From positions 1-29,374 of the forward strand of contig CADCQR010000089.1 in NCBI GenBank assembly GCA_902803685.1: DNA of 29,374 nt, written 5' to 3'. Source of the stretch: an uncultured Erysipelotrichaceae bacterium. Lineage in GTDB: Bacteria > Bacillota_I > Bacilli_A > RF39 > UBA660. This document shows positions 16,987-25,859 of this stretch, piece after piece. The stretch's first letter is position 1, and each line of letters starts with the position of its first letter. A program made the position numbers and the translations under genes. The notes beneath the pieces are model-generated. The model worked only from the letters and a program-made list of their open reading frames with translations, was not told the origin of the DNA and did no database searches.

Positions 16987-17977
16987 AATCTTGTGCTTGT
17001 AAAGCTGTTATTGCAATTACACCAACTATATCTTCTACGCTACATCCACGAGATAAATCATTAACAGGTTTTGCAATTCCTTGGCAAATTGGGCCATAGG
17101 CTTCGGCCTTAGCTAGACGTTGCACTAATTTATAACCAATATTTCCAGCGTCTAAATCAGGAAATATCAATACATTGGCAGAGCCGGCAACATTACTGTC
17201 TGGCGCCTTTGATACTGCGACTTCAGGAATTATAGCTGCATCTAATTGTAATTCACCATCAATTAGTAAATTAGGATAAATATTATGTGCAATATTAAGA
17301 GCCGCAGTTACTTTGTCAACATCAGCGTGCTTTGCACTACCTTTAGTTGAATGTGAAAGAAGAGCCACTTTGGCTTTTTTTTCCGTAAGTAGCTCAAAAC
17401 TTTCGGCGCTACTAGCAGCAATATGGGCTAATTTTTCTGAATCCGGATTTTGTTCTAATCCACAATCGCCAAAGACAAATACTCCATTTTCACCATAAAC
17501 ACATTCTGGAACAACCATTAGAAAAAAAGCCGAAACTAATGCCACACCCGGCTTAGTTTTTATGATTTGCAACGCTGGTCTCAATGTATTTGATGTAGAA
17601 TGGCATGCGCCAGATACGATACCATCTGCCAAATTCTCCTTAACTAACATGCATGCATAATACATATAATCATTCAAAAGCAAATCTTTCGCTTGTTCAA
17701 TTGTCATACCTTTATTTTTTCTAAGCTCTACCAATTTTTCAACAAATGTTTCAGTTAAATTAGAACAATTAGGATTTATAAACGACACGTTTTCTAAGTT
17801 TATATCTTTATTATTATTCTTTATATCATCTTCATTACCAAGAATAATAATCTGTGCAATTCCTTCTTCTTGCGCAATAGAAGCGGCTTTTAAAACTCTA
17901 ACATCCATACATTCTGGTAAAACAATTTTCTTTACATCATTTTTAACTCTATCTTTAATTCTTTTAATAAAATCCAT
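16985..17977 (-). CDS. pta: Phosphate acetyltransferase
   Basis: A 330-residue phosphotransacetylase (short, class I Pta) converting acetyl-CoA and phosphate to acetyl phosphate for ATP-yielding fermentation via acetate kinase. Family motifs: LPECMDVRVLKAA near residue 20, DGIVSGACHSTSNTLRPALQIIKTKPG near 117-143, FGDCGLEQNP, and the C-terminal LIFPDLDAGNIGYKL with RLAKAEAYGPICQGIAKPVNDLSRG. It is preceded by GATGAGGTA on the minus strand and lies 17 bases downstream of the LemA-like gene, so it is probably co-transcribed. No ackA is present in this window. Confidence 0.96.
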   Translation of the reverse strand: MDFIKRIKDRVKNDVKKIVLPECMDVRVLKAASIAQEEGIAQIIILGNEDDIKNNNKDINLENVSFINPNCSNLTETFVEKLVELRKNKGMTIEQAKDLLLNDYMYYACMLVKENLADGIVSGACHSTSNTLRPALQIIKTKPGVALVSAFFLMVVPECVYGENGVFVFGDCGLEQNPDSEKLAHIAASSAESFELLTEKKAKVALLSHSTKGSAKHADVDKVTAALNIAHNIYPNLLIDGELQLDAAIIPEVAVSKAPDSNVAGSANVLIFPDLDAGNIGYKLVQRLAKAEAYGPICQGIAKPVNDLSRGCSVEDIVGVIAITALQAQD

Positions 17978-17994
17978 AATACTACCTCATCTAA

Positions 17995-18525
17995 TTATTT
18001 TCCTAAAATTTCATACATCTCTTTATCTTCATCATTATAAAAATTTTTCTTTTTATAATGATGAAAAAATGCCACTAACTTTGACGGAAAAGCAGAAACA
18101 AGGTGATTGAAAATAACTACATTATCATTATAGTACCGAACAGACCCTAAAATCGCTTCTTCATTATCACTTAATTCAGTTAAAATTCTATTTAGAGCTT
18201 CACTTTTAAATAACTTTTCATGTTCCTCCAATGTCCTATATAACTCGGAATGTTCACTTTTTAAAATTTCATTTAACTGAAAATGATTTAAATTTGTTTT
18301 ATCAATATTTGATAGTTCGCCTAAAAAATCTTCCAATTTTAACTCTTTTTTTATTATAGGTACTGTTCTTTCTAATAAATCTAGTTTCTTTATAAGTAAA
18401 ATATCCAAGTTATTCTCTGCCTCATTAATTTTAATAATAGCAAACTTAAACTTGTTATTGAAAACAATTAATATTATTATAAAAAATATAAGTACAACAC
18501 TTATCCCGATTACTACTTTCACCAT
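17995..18525 (-). CDS. LemA-family membrane-anchored protein
   Basis: A 176-residue protein with one N-terminal membrane helix (about residues 4-24) and a helical soluble domain. The LemA signature is in the C-terminal third: LSDNEEAILGSVRYYNDNVV with NHLVSAFPSKLVAFFHHYKKKNFY (about 117-162). The LemA function is unclear. The helical domain probably faces the cytoplasm or the wall side depending on topology, which I cannot decide. It has its own extended -10 promoter and GGAGGG ribosome-binding site, and leads into pta. Confidence 0.8.
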   Translation of the reverse strand: MVKVVIGISVVLIFFIIILIVFNNKFKFAIIKINEAENNLDILLIKKLDLLERTVPIIKKELKLEDFLGELSNIDKTNLNHFQLNEILKSEHSELYRTLEEHEKLFKSEALNRILTELSDNEEAILGSVRYYNDNVVIFNHLVSAFPSKLVAFFHHYKKKNFYNDEDKEMYEILGK

Positions 18526-18548
18526 TAAAATCCCTCCATAATAACTTA

Positions 18549-18557
18549 ATTATATCA
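18549..18557 (-). promoter_or_regulatory. Extended -10 promoter for lemA-like gene and pta
   Basis: On the minus strand TGA-TATAAT lies about 25 bases upstream of the ATG at 18525; the -35 region is poor. This separates lemA-like/pta from the pbp gene. Confidence 0.55.
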
Positions 18558-18592
18558 CGGAAAGATATCGCAATAAATATTTTATGAGAATA

Positions 18593-20554
18593 TTATGATG
18601 GTATATTATAGCTATTTTCTTCATCAAAGGTTTGGCTAACATTAGAAGGCTCAGTACCTTTTATAAAATACATAAATTTTTTCTTTTCAGCAGTGTTATC
18701 AACAGGCTTTCCAGAAATAGGATCAACTAAAAGTACAGATACATTTTTGGGTTTGGAATACCAGGTATCTATATCACCTTTACCATTTTCTGCAAATTCT
18801 ACTGTATTATACCAAATATTTTGAGAATACTTATACTCTGATTTTTGTAAAAATTTATTGTCATCATAACCAACCCACACAGCACATACTACGTCTTTGT
18901 TATAACCAATATTCCAATTATCAGTATTGGTAGTACCACTTTTTAATGCAAATTTATGAGTTAGTTTAGGTGCCAGACTAATAGCTGTTGGATAATTATA
19001 ATCAATAAAATCAGGATCATATGTAGCCGTGAGCATGTTATTTAAAATAAACGTTAAATTAGGATTAAGAACAAGCTCTTTTGAATTTTGATTTTCAAAT
19101 AATATTTCTCCATTTTCATTTACTATTTTTTCAATTAAATGTGGCTTGACTTTATATCCCTCGTTAGCAAAGGCTGAATATCCAGCCGCCATCTCTATAA
19201 TACTGATTTCATTGGTTCCCAAAGGTAAGGAGGGAATATTTTCTAACTTCGCTGTAATGCCAACCCTACGCGCAGTGTTAATTAGAACGTCACTTCCTAA
19301 AAACAAGTGTGTCTTGACTGCGTATATATTATCTGAATAAGCAACTGCAGTTGCCATAGATATAGGTTTATTACCATATAAATCATTATAATTTTTAGGT
19401 GAGTATGTTTCTTTTCCGTCTATATTGAAATCGGTTTTTTCACTTGTGAAAGTAGAGCTAGTAGTAAAGCCATTTTCTAATGCTGCATAATATAAATAAG
19501 GCTTCATCGTTGAGCCTACTTGTCTCATTGAATTAGTAGCTCTATTGTATGAAGACTGAAGATAATTTTTGCCACCAATTAAGGCTACAATACCGCCGGT
19601 ATTAGGATTCATTACTACAACGGATGTTTCTATTTCCGAATCAGTTGGAATTGTCTCATCTATTGTCTTTTCAATGTTTTTTTGAATCTCAGAGTTAAAA
19701 TCAGTATATATCTTTAATCCTTTAATTTTATCAAAACTTTTAGGAAGAGAATCAATTCCTTTTAACTCATCCATAACAGCATCTTGGTAGTATAATGTTG
19801 AATTTACTTCCTCTGTAGATTCTTTTTCTTTAAATATCAACTTTTCACTGTAAGCTTGCTCTAAATCTTCTTCAGTGATAATTTTATTTTTTACTAAAGC
19901 ATTTAGTACAGATAACTGCCTTTTTTTTGCTAGCTCAAAATTTATTAATGGTGAATAATTTGATGGAGATTTAGGAATGCCAGAAAGAATAGTAGCTTCA
20001 GCCAGTGTTAAGTCTTTAGCTTGCTTATTAAAATAATATTTACTTGCATTTCCAATCCCATATTGACCGTGGCCGTAGTTAATTGTATTAAGATATCCTT
20101 CCAAAATTTCATCTTTAGAGTAATTGGCTTCTATTTTTATTGTATATAGAGCCTCATCCCATTTTCTTTTCCAAGTTTTATCGAAATCTAAAAATAAGTT
20201 TTTAGCGTATTGCTGAGTTATAGTAGAAGCCCCTTGCGCTGTAGAATGACTTTTTAAATTAATTGCAGTTGCTTTCAATATTCTAAGAATATCAAAGCCG
20301 TGATGTTTATAAAACGACTTATCTTCAGTATATATAGTAGCATTAATTAAATCTGGTGATATATCACTTAAATGTACCCATGATTTTGATTGACTTCCTT
20401 CAAAAAAAACATTATCATTACAATCGTAGAGAATAACATTATTTGCACTGTTGATCTCTAATGCTGGAGAAAGTTTGACATACAATGCAGCACCAGCCCA
20501 ACAAAGCAACAAAACAACAAGGAACAACTTAACTGTTAATAATAACTTTTTCAT
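18593..20554 (-). CDS. Class A penicillin-binding protein (PBP1A-type)
   Basis: A 653-residue bifunctional peptidoglycan synthase. It has an N-terminal membrane anchor (about 5-28) and a GT51 glycosyltransferase domain (about 55-235) with EDKSFYKHHGFD (catalytic Glu77) and QGASTITQQYAKNLFL (107-122). The transpeptidase domain (about 305-590) carries the SxxK Ser348-Thr-Met-Lys351, SDN at 407-409 and KSGTT at 538-542. All active-site motifs are intact. A short C-terminal tail (about 595-653) carries no PASTA or FN3 repeat. GT-TP order and length fit PBP1A/2D-like enzymes, the kind found as pbpG (ywhE) near argS in Bacillus. It is divergent from the ywiB-like gene. Confidence 0.95.
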   Translation of the reverse strand: MKKLLLTVKLFLVVLLLCWAGAALYVKLSPALEINSANNVILYDCNDNVFFEGSQSKSWVHLSDISPDLINATIYTEDKSFYKHHGFDILRILKATAINLKSHSTAQGASTITQQYAKNLFLDFDKTWKRKWDEALYTIKIEANYSKDEILEGYLNTINYGHGQYGIGNASKYYFNKQAKDLTLAEATILSGIPKSPSNYSPLINFELAKKRQLSVLNALVKNKIITEEDLEQAYSEKLIFKEKESTEEVNSTLYYQDAVMDELKGIDSLPKSFDKIKGLKIYTDFNSEIQKNIEKTIDETIPTDSEIETSVVVMNPNTGGIVALIGGKNYLQSSYNRATNSMRQVGSTMKPYLYYAALENGFTTSSTFTSEKTDFNIDGKETYSPKNYNDLYGNKPISMATAVAYSDNIYAVKTHLFLGSDVLINTARRVGITAKLENIPSLPLGTNEISIIEMAAGYSAFANEGYKVKPHLIEKIVNENGEILFENQNSKELVLNPNLTFILNNMLTATYDPDFIDYNYPTAISLAPKLTHKFALKSGTTNTDNWNIGYNKDVVCAVWVGYDDNKFLQKSEYKYSQNIWYNTVEFAENGKGDIDTWYSKPKNVSVLLVDPISGKPVDNTAEKKKFMYFIKGTEPSNVSQTFDEENSYNIPS

Positions 20555-20619
20555 AGTATCAGCCTCACATATATTATGTTATTAAATATAAAAAATATGT
20601 ATTAAATTTAAAAGTATTG

Positions 20620-20628
20620 TGTTATAAT
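20620..20628 (+). promoter_or_regulatory. Extended -10 promoter of ywiB-argS
   Basis: TG-T-TATAAT (20623-20628) in the divergent pbp/ywiB spacer, about 33 bases before the ATG at 20661. The -35 (TATTAA at 20600-20605) is weak. Confidence 0.6.
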
Positions 20629-20660
20629 CTTAACTAAGATTTTTTAGAAAGCGTGATTAT

Positions 20661-21017
20661 ATGAAGAAGCAAGTGAAAGTACAACTAGAAAATGATGAAG
20701 GAAAAAGCAGTTTTATAGTACCATGTATATATGATATCAAGAAGCTTTGCATAACATATGTAGAAAAAGATGAACTAAATACAATTGTAAAACTAGATTT
20801 AAAAAATTGGATATTATCAAGAAAAAATAAAGATATAAGACTCCGATTTCCATACAGAATGGGGGACGAAACTGTTGGTCAGTATGAAGTTTATGATATA
20901 AATAAAATAATTGAATTAAAAATAAATACTACCAAACTGGAAAGAAAAGATAATAATATATTTATTGAGTATTATATTGAAAACCAAAAGTTTAAATATT
21001 ATTTAGAGGTGATATAA
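20661..21017 (+). CDS. ywiB: YwiB-like DUF1934 beta-barrel protein
   Basis: A 118-residue beta-rich protein. The pattern ITYVEKDELNTIVKLDLKNW (about residues 31-50), then R-x-G-like and FPYRMGDETVGQY segments and a final alternating strand IFIEYYIENQKFKYYLEV, fits the DUF1934/YwiB family (calycin-like small barrel of unknown function). The similarity is low. The assignment leans on position: ywiB directly precedes argS in Bacillus, as here (stop one base before the argS GTG). The ribosome-binding site is weak (AAAGCGTGAT). Confidence 0.65.
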   Translation: MKKQVKVQLENDEGKSSFIVPCIYDIKKLCITYVEKDELNTIVKLDLKNWILSRKNKDIRLRFPYRMGDETVGQYEVYDINKIIELKINTTKLERKDNNIFIEYYIENQKFKYYLEVI

Positions 21018-21018
21018 A

Positions 21019-22773
21019 GTGAGTATAATAAAGAAATTGAATAGCGAAATAAAGGATGCACTAAAAAGTTTAAATTATGATATAGAAAATATCACTCTTT
21101 TACCATGTAAGGTAAAAGAACTTGGTGATTTTCAAATAAATGAAGCAATGCCACTAGCCAAAAAGGCTGGGAAAAATCCAAGAAAAATAGCTGAAGATAT
21201 TATCGAAATATTGAAAAATAAAAGTCAATTTACTAATTTAAATATAGCTGGGCCGGGATTTATTAATTTGACTGTTTCCAGCCAGTATTTAGTAGATGAG
21301 TTAAACAATGTCATAGGAAATATTGAAAGCAATATTGATAAACCAGAACCAAAAAGAGTTGTAATAGACTTTGGCGGTGCCAATGTGGCAAAGGCTCTTC
21401 ATGTAGGACATTTGAGAAGTGCTAATCTTGGGGAAGGATTAAAAAGACTTGCTAGATTGTTGGGATATACAGTATGGGGCGATGTTCATTTAGGCGATTA
21501 CGGAAGACCATTAGGCTTAGTTGAGTTAGAAATTAAGAAACGATACCCAGATTTAGCCTTTTTTGACGAAGGATTTAATGGAGATTATAGTACTGTCGAT
21601 TTACCAATTACAAATACTGATCTAGAAGAAATATATCCATTTGCTTCTGCAAAAGCAAAAGAAGATGAAGCGTACCTAGAAGAAGCTAGAATCATTACTT
21701 CCAAAATACAAAATAAGGAAAAAGGTTATTATGATTTATGGAAAAGAATAATGGATATTTCTAAAGAAGACATTAAGAATATTTATGATCAACTATATGT
21801 AAGTTATGATTTGTGGCTAGGAGAAAGTGATGCTGCTGAGTATTTTGATCAACTAAATCAGATTTATGAAAATAGTCACATTTTAAAAGATAGTAATGGC
21901 GCTAAAATTATAGAAGTGGAAGAAGAAAGCGATAAAGCACCAATGCCACCAGTAATTTTTATTAAATCAAATGGATCAATTTCATACCAAACAACTGATT
22001 TAGCGACAATTTTACAAAGAAAAATTGAAGAGAATCCAGATGAAATTTGGTATTGTGTAGATGGAAGACAGAAGCTACACTTTGATCAAATTTTCAGAGC
22101 AACAAGAAAAGCACATTTAATAGATGATAATGTAAAATTAGAATTTGTTGGTTTTGGTACAATGAACGGAAAGGATGGTAAGCCATTTAAAACAAGAGAT
22201 GGCGGTACAATGACATTAAGAAAGCTAATTGAGCTTGTTAATGAAGAAACCTATAAAAAAATTGTAATTGATACCAAAGATGAATCTGAAAAACGTTCAA
22301 TTGCCCATAAAGTTGCCATAGCCTGTTTAAAATATGCTGATTCATTGCCATATAGAGAAACAGACTATGTTTTTGAACTTGAGAAGTTTGCTGATATGGA
22401 AGGAAAGACGGGAGCATATATCTTATATTCAACGATAAGAATGAAGTCCTTGCTAAAAAAAGCTGAAGCACGGGATATAAAACAATTTAAAATACATAAT
22501 ATATTTAGTAGTTTAGAAAAGGAATTGGCGCTTAATTTACTTAATTTACCAGTTGTACTAAATAAATCATTAGAGACCAAATCATTAAATGAAATAACAG
22601 AATACATATTTAAAATAACATCAGCATACAATAAGTTCTATTCTGAAAATAGGGTGTTAACAGAAGAAAATATAGAAAAAAGAGACTCGTGGTTAGCGCT
22701 AACTAGTTTAGTTTATGAAACTAATTGCTTATTATTAGATGTCTTAGGAATAGAGATGCCAGAAAAAATGTAA
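21019..22773 (+). CDS. argS: Arginyl-tRNA synthetase
   Basis: A 584-residue class I aminoacyl-tRNA synthetase. It has the N-terminal Add1 domain typical of ArgRS (1-85) and the HIGH-like motif ALHVGHLRSANLGEG (HVGH at 128-131). The catalytic core includes WGDVHLGDYGRP and VDGRQKLHFDQIF. A KMSKS-like loop is degenerate (GKDGKPFKTRDGGTM). The C-terminal DALR anticodon-binding domain (about 460-584) ends LLLDVLGIEMPEKM. The start is GTG 21019 with AGAGGTGAT (21005-21013) in front. It probably forms an operon with ywiB. Confidence 0.97.
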   Translation: MSIIKKLNSEIKDALKSLNYDIENITLLPCKVKELGDFQINEAMPLAKKAGKNPRKIAEDIIEILKNKSQFTNLNIAGPGFINLTVSSQYLVDELNNVIGNIESNIDKPEPKRVVIDFGGANVAKALHVGHLRSANLGEGLKRLARLLGYTVWGDVHLGDYGRPLGLVELEIKKRYPDLAFFDEGFNGDYSTVDLPITNTDLEEIYPFASAKAKEDEAYLEEARIITSKIQNKEKGYYDLWKRIMDISKEDIKNIYDQLYVSYDLWLGESDAAEYFDQLNQIYENSHILKDSNGAKIIEVEEESDKAPMPPVIFIKSNGSISYQTTDLATILQRKIEENPDEIWYCVDGRQKLHFDQIFRATRKAHLIDDNVKLEFVGFGTMNGKDGKPFKTRDGGTMTLRKLIELVNEETYKKIVIDTKDESEKRSIAHKVAIACLKYADSLPYRETDYVFELEKFADMEGKTGAYILYSTIRMKSLLKKAEARDIKQFKIHNIFSSLEKELALNLLNLPVVLNKSLETKSLNEITEYIFKITSAYNKFYSENRVLTEENIEKRDSWLALTSLVYETNCLLLDVLGIEMPEKM

Positions 22774-22780
22774 AAAAGTG

Positions 22781-22809
22781 TTGTAATTATACTAGTGATA
22801 TGTTATAAG
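22781..22809 (+). promoter_or_regulatory. Promoter of rpoE (delta subunit)
   Basis: TTGTAA (22781-22786), 17-bp spacer, TG-T-TATAAG (22804-22809), about 75 bases before the ATG at 22884. Two further TATAAT-like hexamers (22845-22850, 22853-22858) lack a -35. Confidence 0.6.
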
Positions 22810-22883
22810 TGATGTGGTAATTTTTTTACCGAACTAAATTTAAATATAATCATATAATGTTGTTATATAGGAGGGCTATAATT

Positions 22884-23333
22884 ATGAGTCTAAAACAAAT
22901 GAGCAAAGAAGATTTAGAATTATTATCAAACAAAGAAATAACTTGCTTAATCTTAGAAGATCAAAAAAAATCTTTAAGTACAGCTGATTTATTTAAAAGA
23001 ATTATAGAATTATTAGAACTGCCAAGTAGTGTTTTTGAAAATAAAATAGCAGAATATTATACTGCCTTATCAACAGATAAAAGATTCATTTTATTAAAAG
23101 ATGGCACATGGGATCTTAGAAGTCGTCATACGTCCGATAAGGTTATAAAAGTCACAGATGATGAAGAAGATGAAGAAGAGCTACAAGAAGAAAAAGAAGA
23201 TAATGATAGTGATAATGAGATTGAAGAAGATAATTTTGATGATACGGAACCAGAAGATTATGATGAAGATACTAACGAAGAATTAAAAGATCTTGTTATT
23301 ATTGATGAAGATGAATTAGAACTAGAACAATAA
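22884..23333 (+). CDS. rpoE: DNA-directed RNA polymerase delta subunit
   Basis: A 149-residue delta factor of RNA polymerase, which speeds recycling of the enzyme and helps growth-rate-dependent transcription in Firmicutes. The N-terminal winged-helix (HARE-HTH) domain (about 1-82: SLKQMSKEDLELLSNKEITCLIL, then DKRFILLKDGTWDLRSRH) is followed by a highly acidic Asp/Glu tail (about 90-149). ATG 22884 follows GGAGGG; an upstream ATG (22857) would add nine non-family residues. pyrG, the usual downstream neighbour, is missing; prfA follows instead. Confidence 0.95.
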   Translation: MSLKQMSKEDLELLSNKEITCLILEDQKKSLSTADLFKRIIELLELPSSVFENKIAEYYTALSTDKRFILLKDGTWDLRSRHTSDKVIKVTDDEEDEEELQEEKEDNDSDNEIEEDNFDDTEPEDYDEDTNEELKDLVIIDEDELELEQ

Positions 23334-23345
23334 TCTAGTTCTTTT
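23318..23345 (+). terminator. Intrinsic terminator overlapping the rpoE stop
   Basis: A 9-bp stem, AGAACTAGA (23318-23326) with TCTAGTTCT (23334-23342), followed by T. The left arm encodes the last residues of the delta subunit and the stop codon sits in the loop. Confidence 0.75.
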
Positions 23346-23355
23346 AAGTAAATTA

Positions 23356-23364
23356 TGATATAAT
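23356..23364 (+). promoter_or_regulatory. Extended -10 promoter of prfA
   Basis: TG-A-TATAAT (23359-23364), 31 bases before the prfA ATG; the -35 is poor. Confidence 0.55.
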
Positions 23365-23395
23365 ACGTTTAGTTATCGGAAAGGATTTGTATAAA

Positions 23396-24460
23396 ATGAT
23401 AGAAAGATTAGAGGCCACTTTAGAGAAGTATGAATTTCTTCAAAATGAGCTAGCAAAACCAGAAATATTATCGGATATAAAAAAGACACGTGAATATTCA
23501 AAACAGCTGGCAGAATTAGAAGATATTGTTGTGTGTTACAAGAAATATAAAAAAGTACTTTCTGACATAGAAGAAGCAAAAGAAATGATGAAAGATTCAG
23601 ATTTAGGGGAAATGGCTAAAGAGGAATTAAAAACATTAGAGGGTGAAAAAGATAATTTGGATAGCGAATTAGAAGTTTTATTAATTCCAAAAGATCCAAA
23701 CGATGGAAAAAATGTTGTTATAGAGATAAGAGGAGCAGCAGGCGGTGACGAAGCTAACATTTTTGCTGGAGATTTATTTAGAATGTACACAAGATATGCT
23801 GAGAAAAAGGGATTCAGCTATCAAGTATATAATTCAGTAGATGGTACTGCTGGAGGCTTTAGCCAAATAGAATTTATTATTAAAGGTAAAAATGCCTATT
23901 CACTACTAAAATATGAAAGTGGTTCTCACCGTGTTCAAAGAGTACCTGTGACAGAGTCTAACGGAAGACTACAAACATCAACTGCAACTGTACTAGTTAT
24001 GCCAGAAGCCGATGAAGATGTAGATATTGAGATAAATCCTAATGATCTTCGCATTGACATATATAGATCAAGTGGTTGCGGAGGTCAAGGCGTTAATACC
24101 ACCGACTCGGCTGTAAGAATTACCCACTTACCAACAGGCTTGGTAGTAACTTGTCAGAATGAACGAAGTCAGATTCAAAATAAAGAACAGGCTATGAAAG
24201 TATTAAAAACAAGATTATATGAATTACAAGAACAAGAAAGACTCGAAAAAGAAGGAAACGAAAGGCGTAGCAAAATAGGTACAGGAGACAGAGCAGAAAA
24301 AATTAGAACATATAACTATCCTCAAAATCGTGTTACCGATCATAGAATTGGCTACACAACCAATAACTTAGATAGAGTAATGGATGGATTATTAGATGAT
24401 GTAATAGATGCATTAATACAGGAAGATCAAAGAAGAAAATTAATTGGAGAAACAGAATAA
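23396..24460 (+). CDS. prfA: Peptide chain release factor 1
   Basis: A 354-residue class I release factor recognising UAA and UAG. The stop-codon-reading tripeptide PVT is at 184-186 (RVPVTES), marking RF1 rather than RF2, and the GGQ motif is at 229-231 in SSGCGGQGVNTTDSAVR. ATG 23396 has AAAGGA upstream; a TTG at 23387 would add three residues. prmC, which methylates the GGQ glutamine, follows two bases later, the classical pair. Confidence 0.97.
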   Translation: MIERLEATLEKYEFLQNELAKPEILSDIKKTREYSKQLAELEDIVVCYKKYKKVLSDIEEAKEMMKDSDLGEMAKEELKTLEGEKDNLDSELEVLLIPKDPNDGKNVVIEIRGAAGGDEANIFAGDLFRMYTRYAEKKGFSYQVYNSVDGTAGGFSQIEFIIKGKNAYSLLKYESGSHRVQRVPVTESNGRLQTSTATVLVMPEADEDVDIEINPNDLRIDIYRSSGCGGQGVNTTDSAVRITHLPTGLVVTCQNERSQIQNKEQAMKVLKTRLYELQEQERLEKEGNERRSKIGTGDRAEKIRTYNYPQNRVTDHRIGYTTNNLDRVMDGLLDDVIDALIQEDQRRKLIGETE

Positions 24461-24462
24461 TA

Positions 24463-25278
24463 ATGACTGTTGAAGAATTATTAGTATATGGAAAAAAACA
24501 TATACACTCAACTCATTCAAAAATGTTATTAGCAGAATTTATTAATAAGAGTACATTGGAGTTATACAATATTTTAGATTATGATGTTGAACAAGCAACT
24601 TCTCAAGCATATATGCAAGCAGTTGACGCTGTTAAGTCTGGAAAACCAATTCAATATGTTATAGGAAATGTTAATTTTCTTGGAGATAAGTTTACTATAA
24701 ATGAAGATGTTTTAATTCCTAGATTTGAAACTGAGGAATTAGTAGATTATACACTTAAATATGCATATAAAAGATTTGAATATCCTGTGGACATAATTGA
24801 CTTAGGCTGTGGAAGTGGAGTTATAGGATTATCTTTAGAAAAAAGATTATCCACACATTCTGTGGATTTAGTTGATATAAGTGAACCTGCACTAAAAGTT
24901 GCAGAAAAAAACAGAGATGATTTAAGTCTTCATGCAAATTTAATCAACAGTGATATGTGGAAAAACATAAAAAAGAAATATGATATTGTTATAAGTAATC
25001 CACCATATATTAAAACAAATGAAGAAATTCAAGATATAGTAAAAAACAATGAACCACATCTTGCATTATATGCAGGAGAAGATGGATTGGATTGCTATAG
25101 GAAGATTTTTAAGGATATAAAATCCCATCTAAAAGATAATTTTTTAATAGCCTTAGAAATTGGATGTACACAAGCTGATGATATCAAACAAATAATAAAT
25201 AGTTATTTAGAAAATATAAAAATAGAAGTTATAAAAGACATGTCAGGTAAAAATCGAATGATTTTTATAACCAATTAA
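24463..25278 (+). CDS. prmC: Release factor glutamine N5-methyltransferase PrmC
   Basis: A 271-residue SAM-dependent methyltransferase that methylates the GGQ glutamine of release factors. The N-terminal helical domain (1-75) is followed by VNFLGDKFTINEDVLIPRFETEEL (about 70-93), the SAM motif IIDLGCGSGVIGL (about 110-122) and the catalytic NPPYIK (about 182-187). It ends one base before an in-frame TTG of the spoIIR region, and a hairpin separates it from spoIIR. Confidence 0.96.
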   Translation: MTVEELLVYGKKHIHSTHSKMLLAEFINKSTLELYNILDYDVEQATSQAYMQAVDAVKSGKPIQYVIGNVNFLGDKFTINEDVLIPRFETEELVDYTLKYAYKRFEYPVDIIDLGCGSGVIGLSLEKRLSTHSVDLVDISEPALKVAEKNRDDLSLHANLINSDMWKNIKKKYDIVISNPPYIKTNEEIQDIVKNNEPHLALYAGEDGLDCYRKIFKDIKSHLKDNFLIALEIGCTQADDIKQIINSYLENIKIEVIKDMSGKNRMIFITN

Positions 25279-25294
25279 TTGAATAAAAATAATA

Positions 25295-25335
25295 AAAAAA
25301 CTCACTATACTTATGTAAGGAAAGTGAGATTTTTT
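25295..25335 (+). promoter_or_regulatory. Terminator-like hairpin on the spoIIR translation start
   Basis: AAAAAA-CTCACT (25295-25306) pairs with AGTGAG-ATTTTTT (25323-25335), a 6-bp core extended by A/T pairs, ending with the T tract directly before the ATG at 25336. The only ribosome-binding site, AAGGA (25317-25321), lies in the 16-base loop. It can act as an intrinsic terminator of prmC or as a translational element of spoIIR. Confidence 0.65.
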
Positions 25336-25848
25336 ATGAAAAAAACATTAGTTTTTCTAGCTAGTATTATAATAATACTCTCTTTGTTTAAACAAAAACA
25401 AGTAATAATCCCAAAAGAAAGTATAAGATTTAGAATAATAAGTAATAGTAATTCAAAAGTAGATCAAGAAATCAAAAAGCAAATAGTTCAATCTTTAAAA
25501 GATGAAATAACTTATATATCATCAGAATCATCCAGTATTCAAGAAGCACGACAATTAATACACGAAAAACTTCCTACTATTGAAAGCAAAATAAACTTAG
25601 AGCTAAACACCAATAACTATTCAGAACAAATTATGATAAAATACGGTGAAAACTATTTTCCAAAAAAAGAATATAAAGGAGTCACTTATGAAGAAGGAAA
25701 TTACGAATCATTAGTTATTACATTGGGAAAAGGCAATGGTGAAAATTTTTGGTGTGTGTTGTTTCCACCGCTATGTAATGTAGATGAAACGAAAGATATT
25801 CAGTATACAACACTAATAAAAGAAATTTTAAATAAATATAATAAATAA
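25336..25848 (+). CDS. spoIIR: Stage II sporulation protein R
   Basis: A 170-residue SpoIIR, the secreted forespore signal that activates SpoIIGA processing of pro-sigma-E in spore formers. It has an N-terminal membrane/signal helix (about 4-18), then IRFRIISNSNSKVDQEIKK (about 30-48), YESLVITLGKGNGENFWCVLFPPLCNVD near 130-157, both family signatures. I prefer ATG 25336; an in-frame TTG at 25279 has no ribosome-binding site and would read through the hairpin. It sits beside prmC, as near spoIIR in Bacillus. Whether the organism sporulates cannot be judged from this window. Confidence 0.9.
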   Translation: MKKTLVFLASIIIILSLFKQKQVIIPKESIRFRIISNSNSKVDQEIKKQIVQSLKDEITYISSESSSIQEARQLIHEKLPTIESKINLELNTNNYSEQIMIKYGENYFPKKEYKGVTYEEGNYESLVITLGKGNGENFWCVLFPPLCNVDETKDIQYTTLIKEILNKYNK

Positions 25849-25859
25849 TCATAAAATAT

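Noticed and set aside
17313..17498. 61-residue + strand open frame inside pta
   Set aside because: Antisense shadow of pta without any start signal.
22818..22832. GGTAA-T-run-TTACC hairpin upstream of rpoE as a terminator of argS
   Set aside because: The T run is in the loop rather than after the stem, and it lies downstream of the likely rpoE transcription start.
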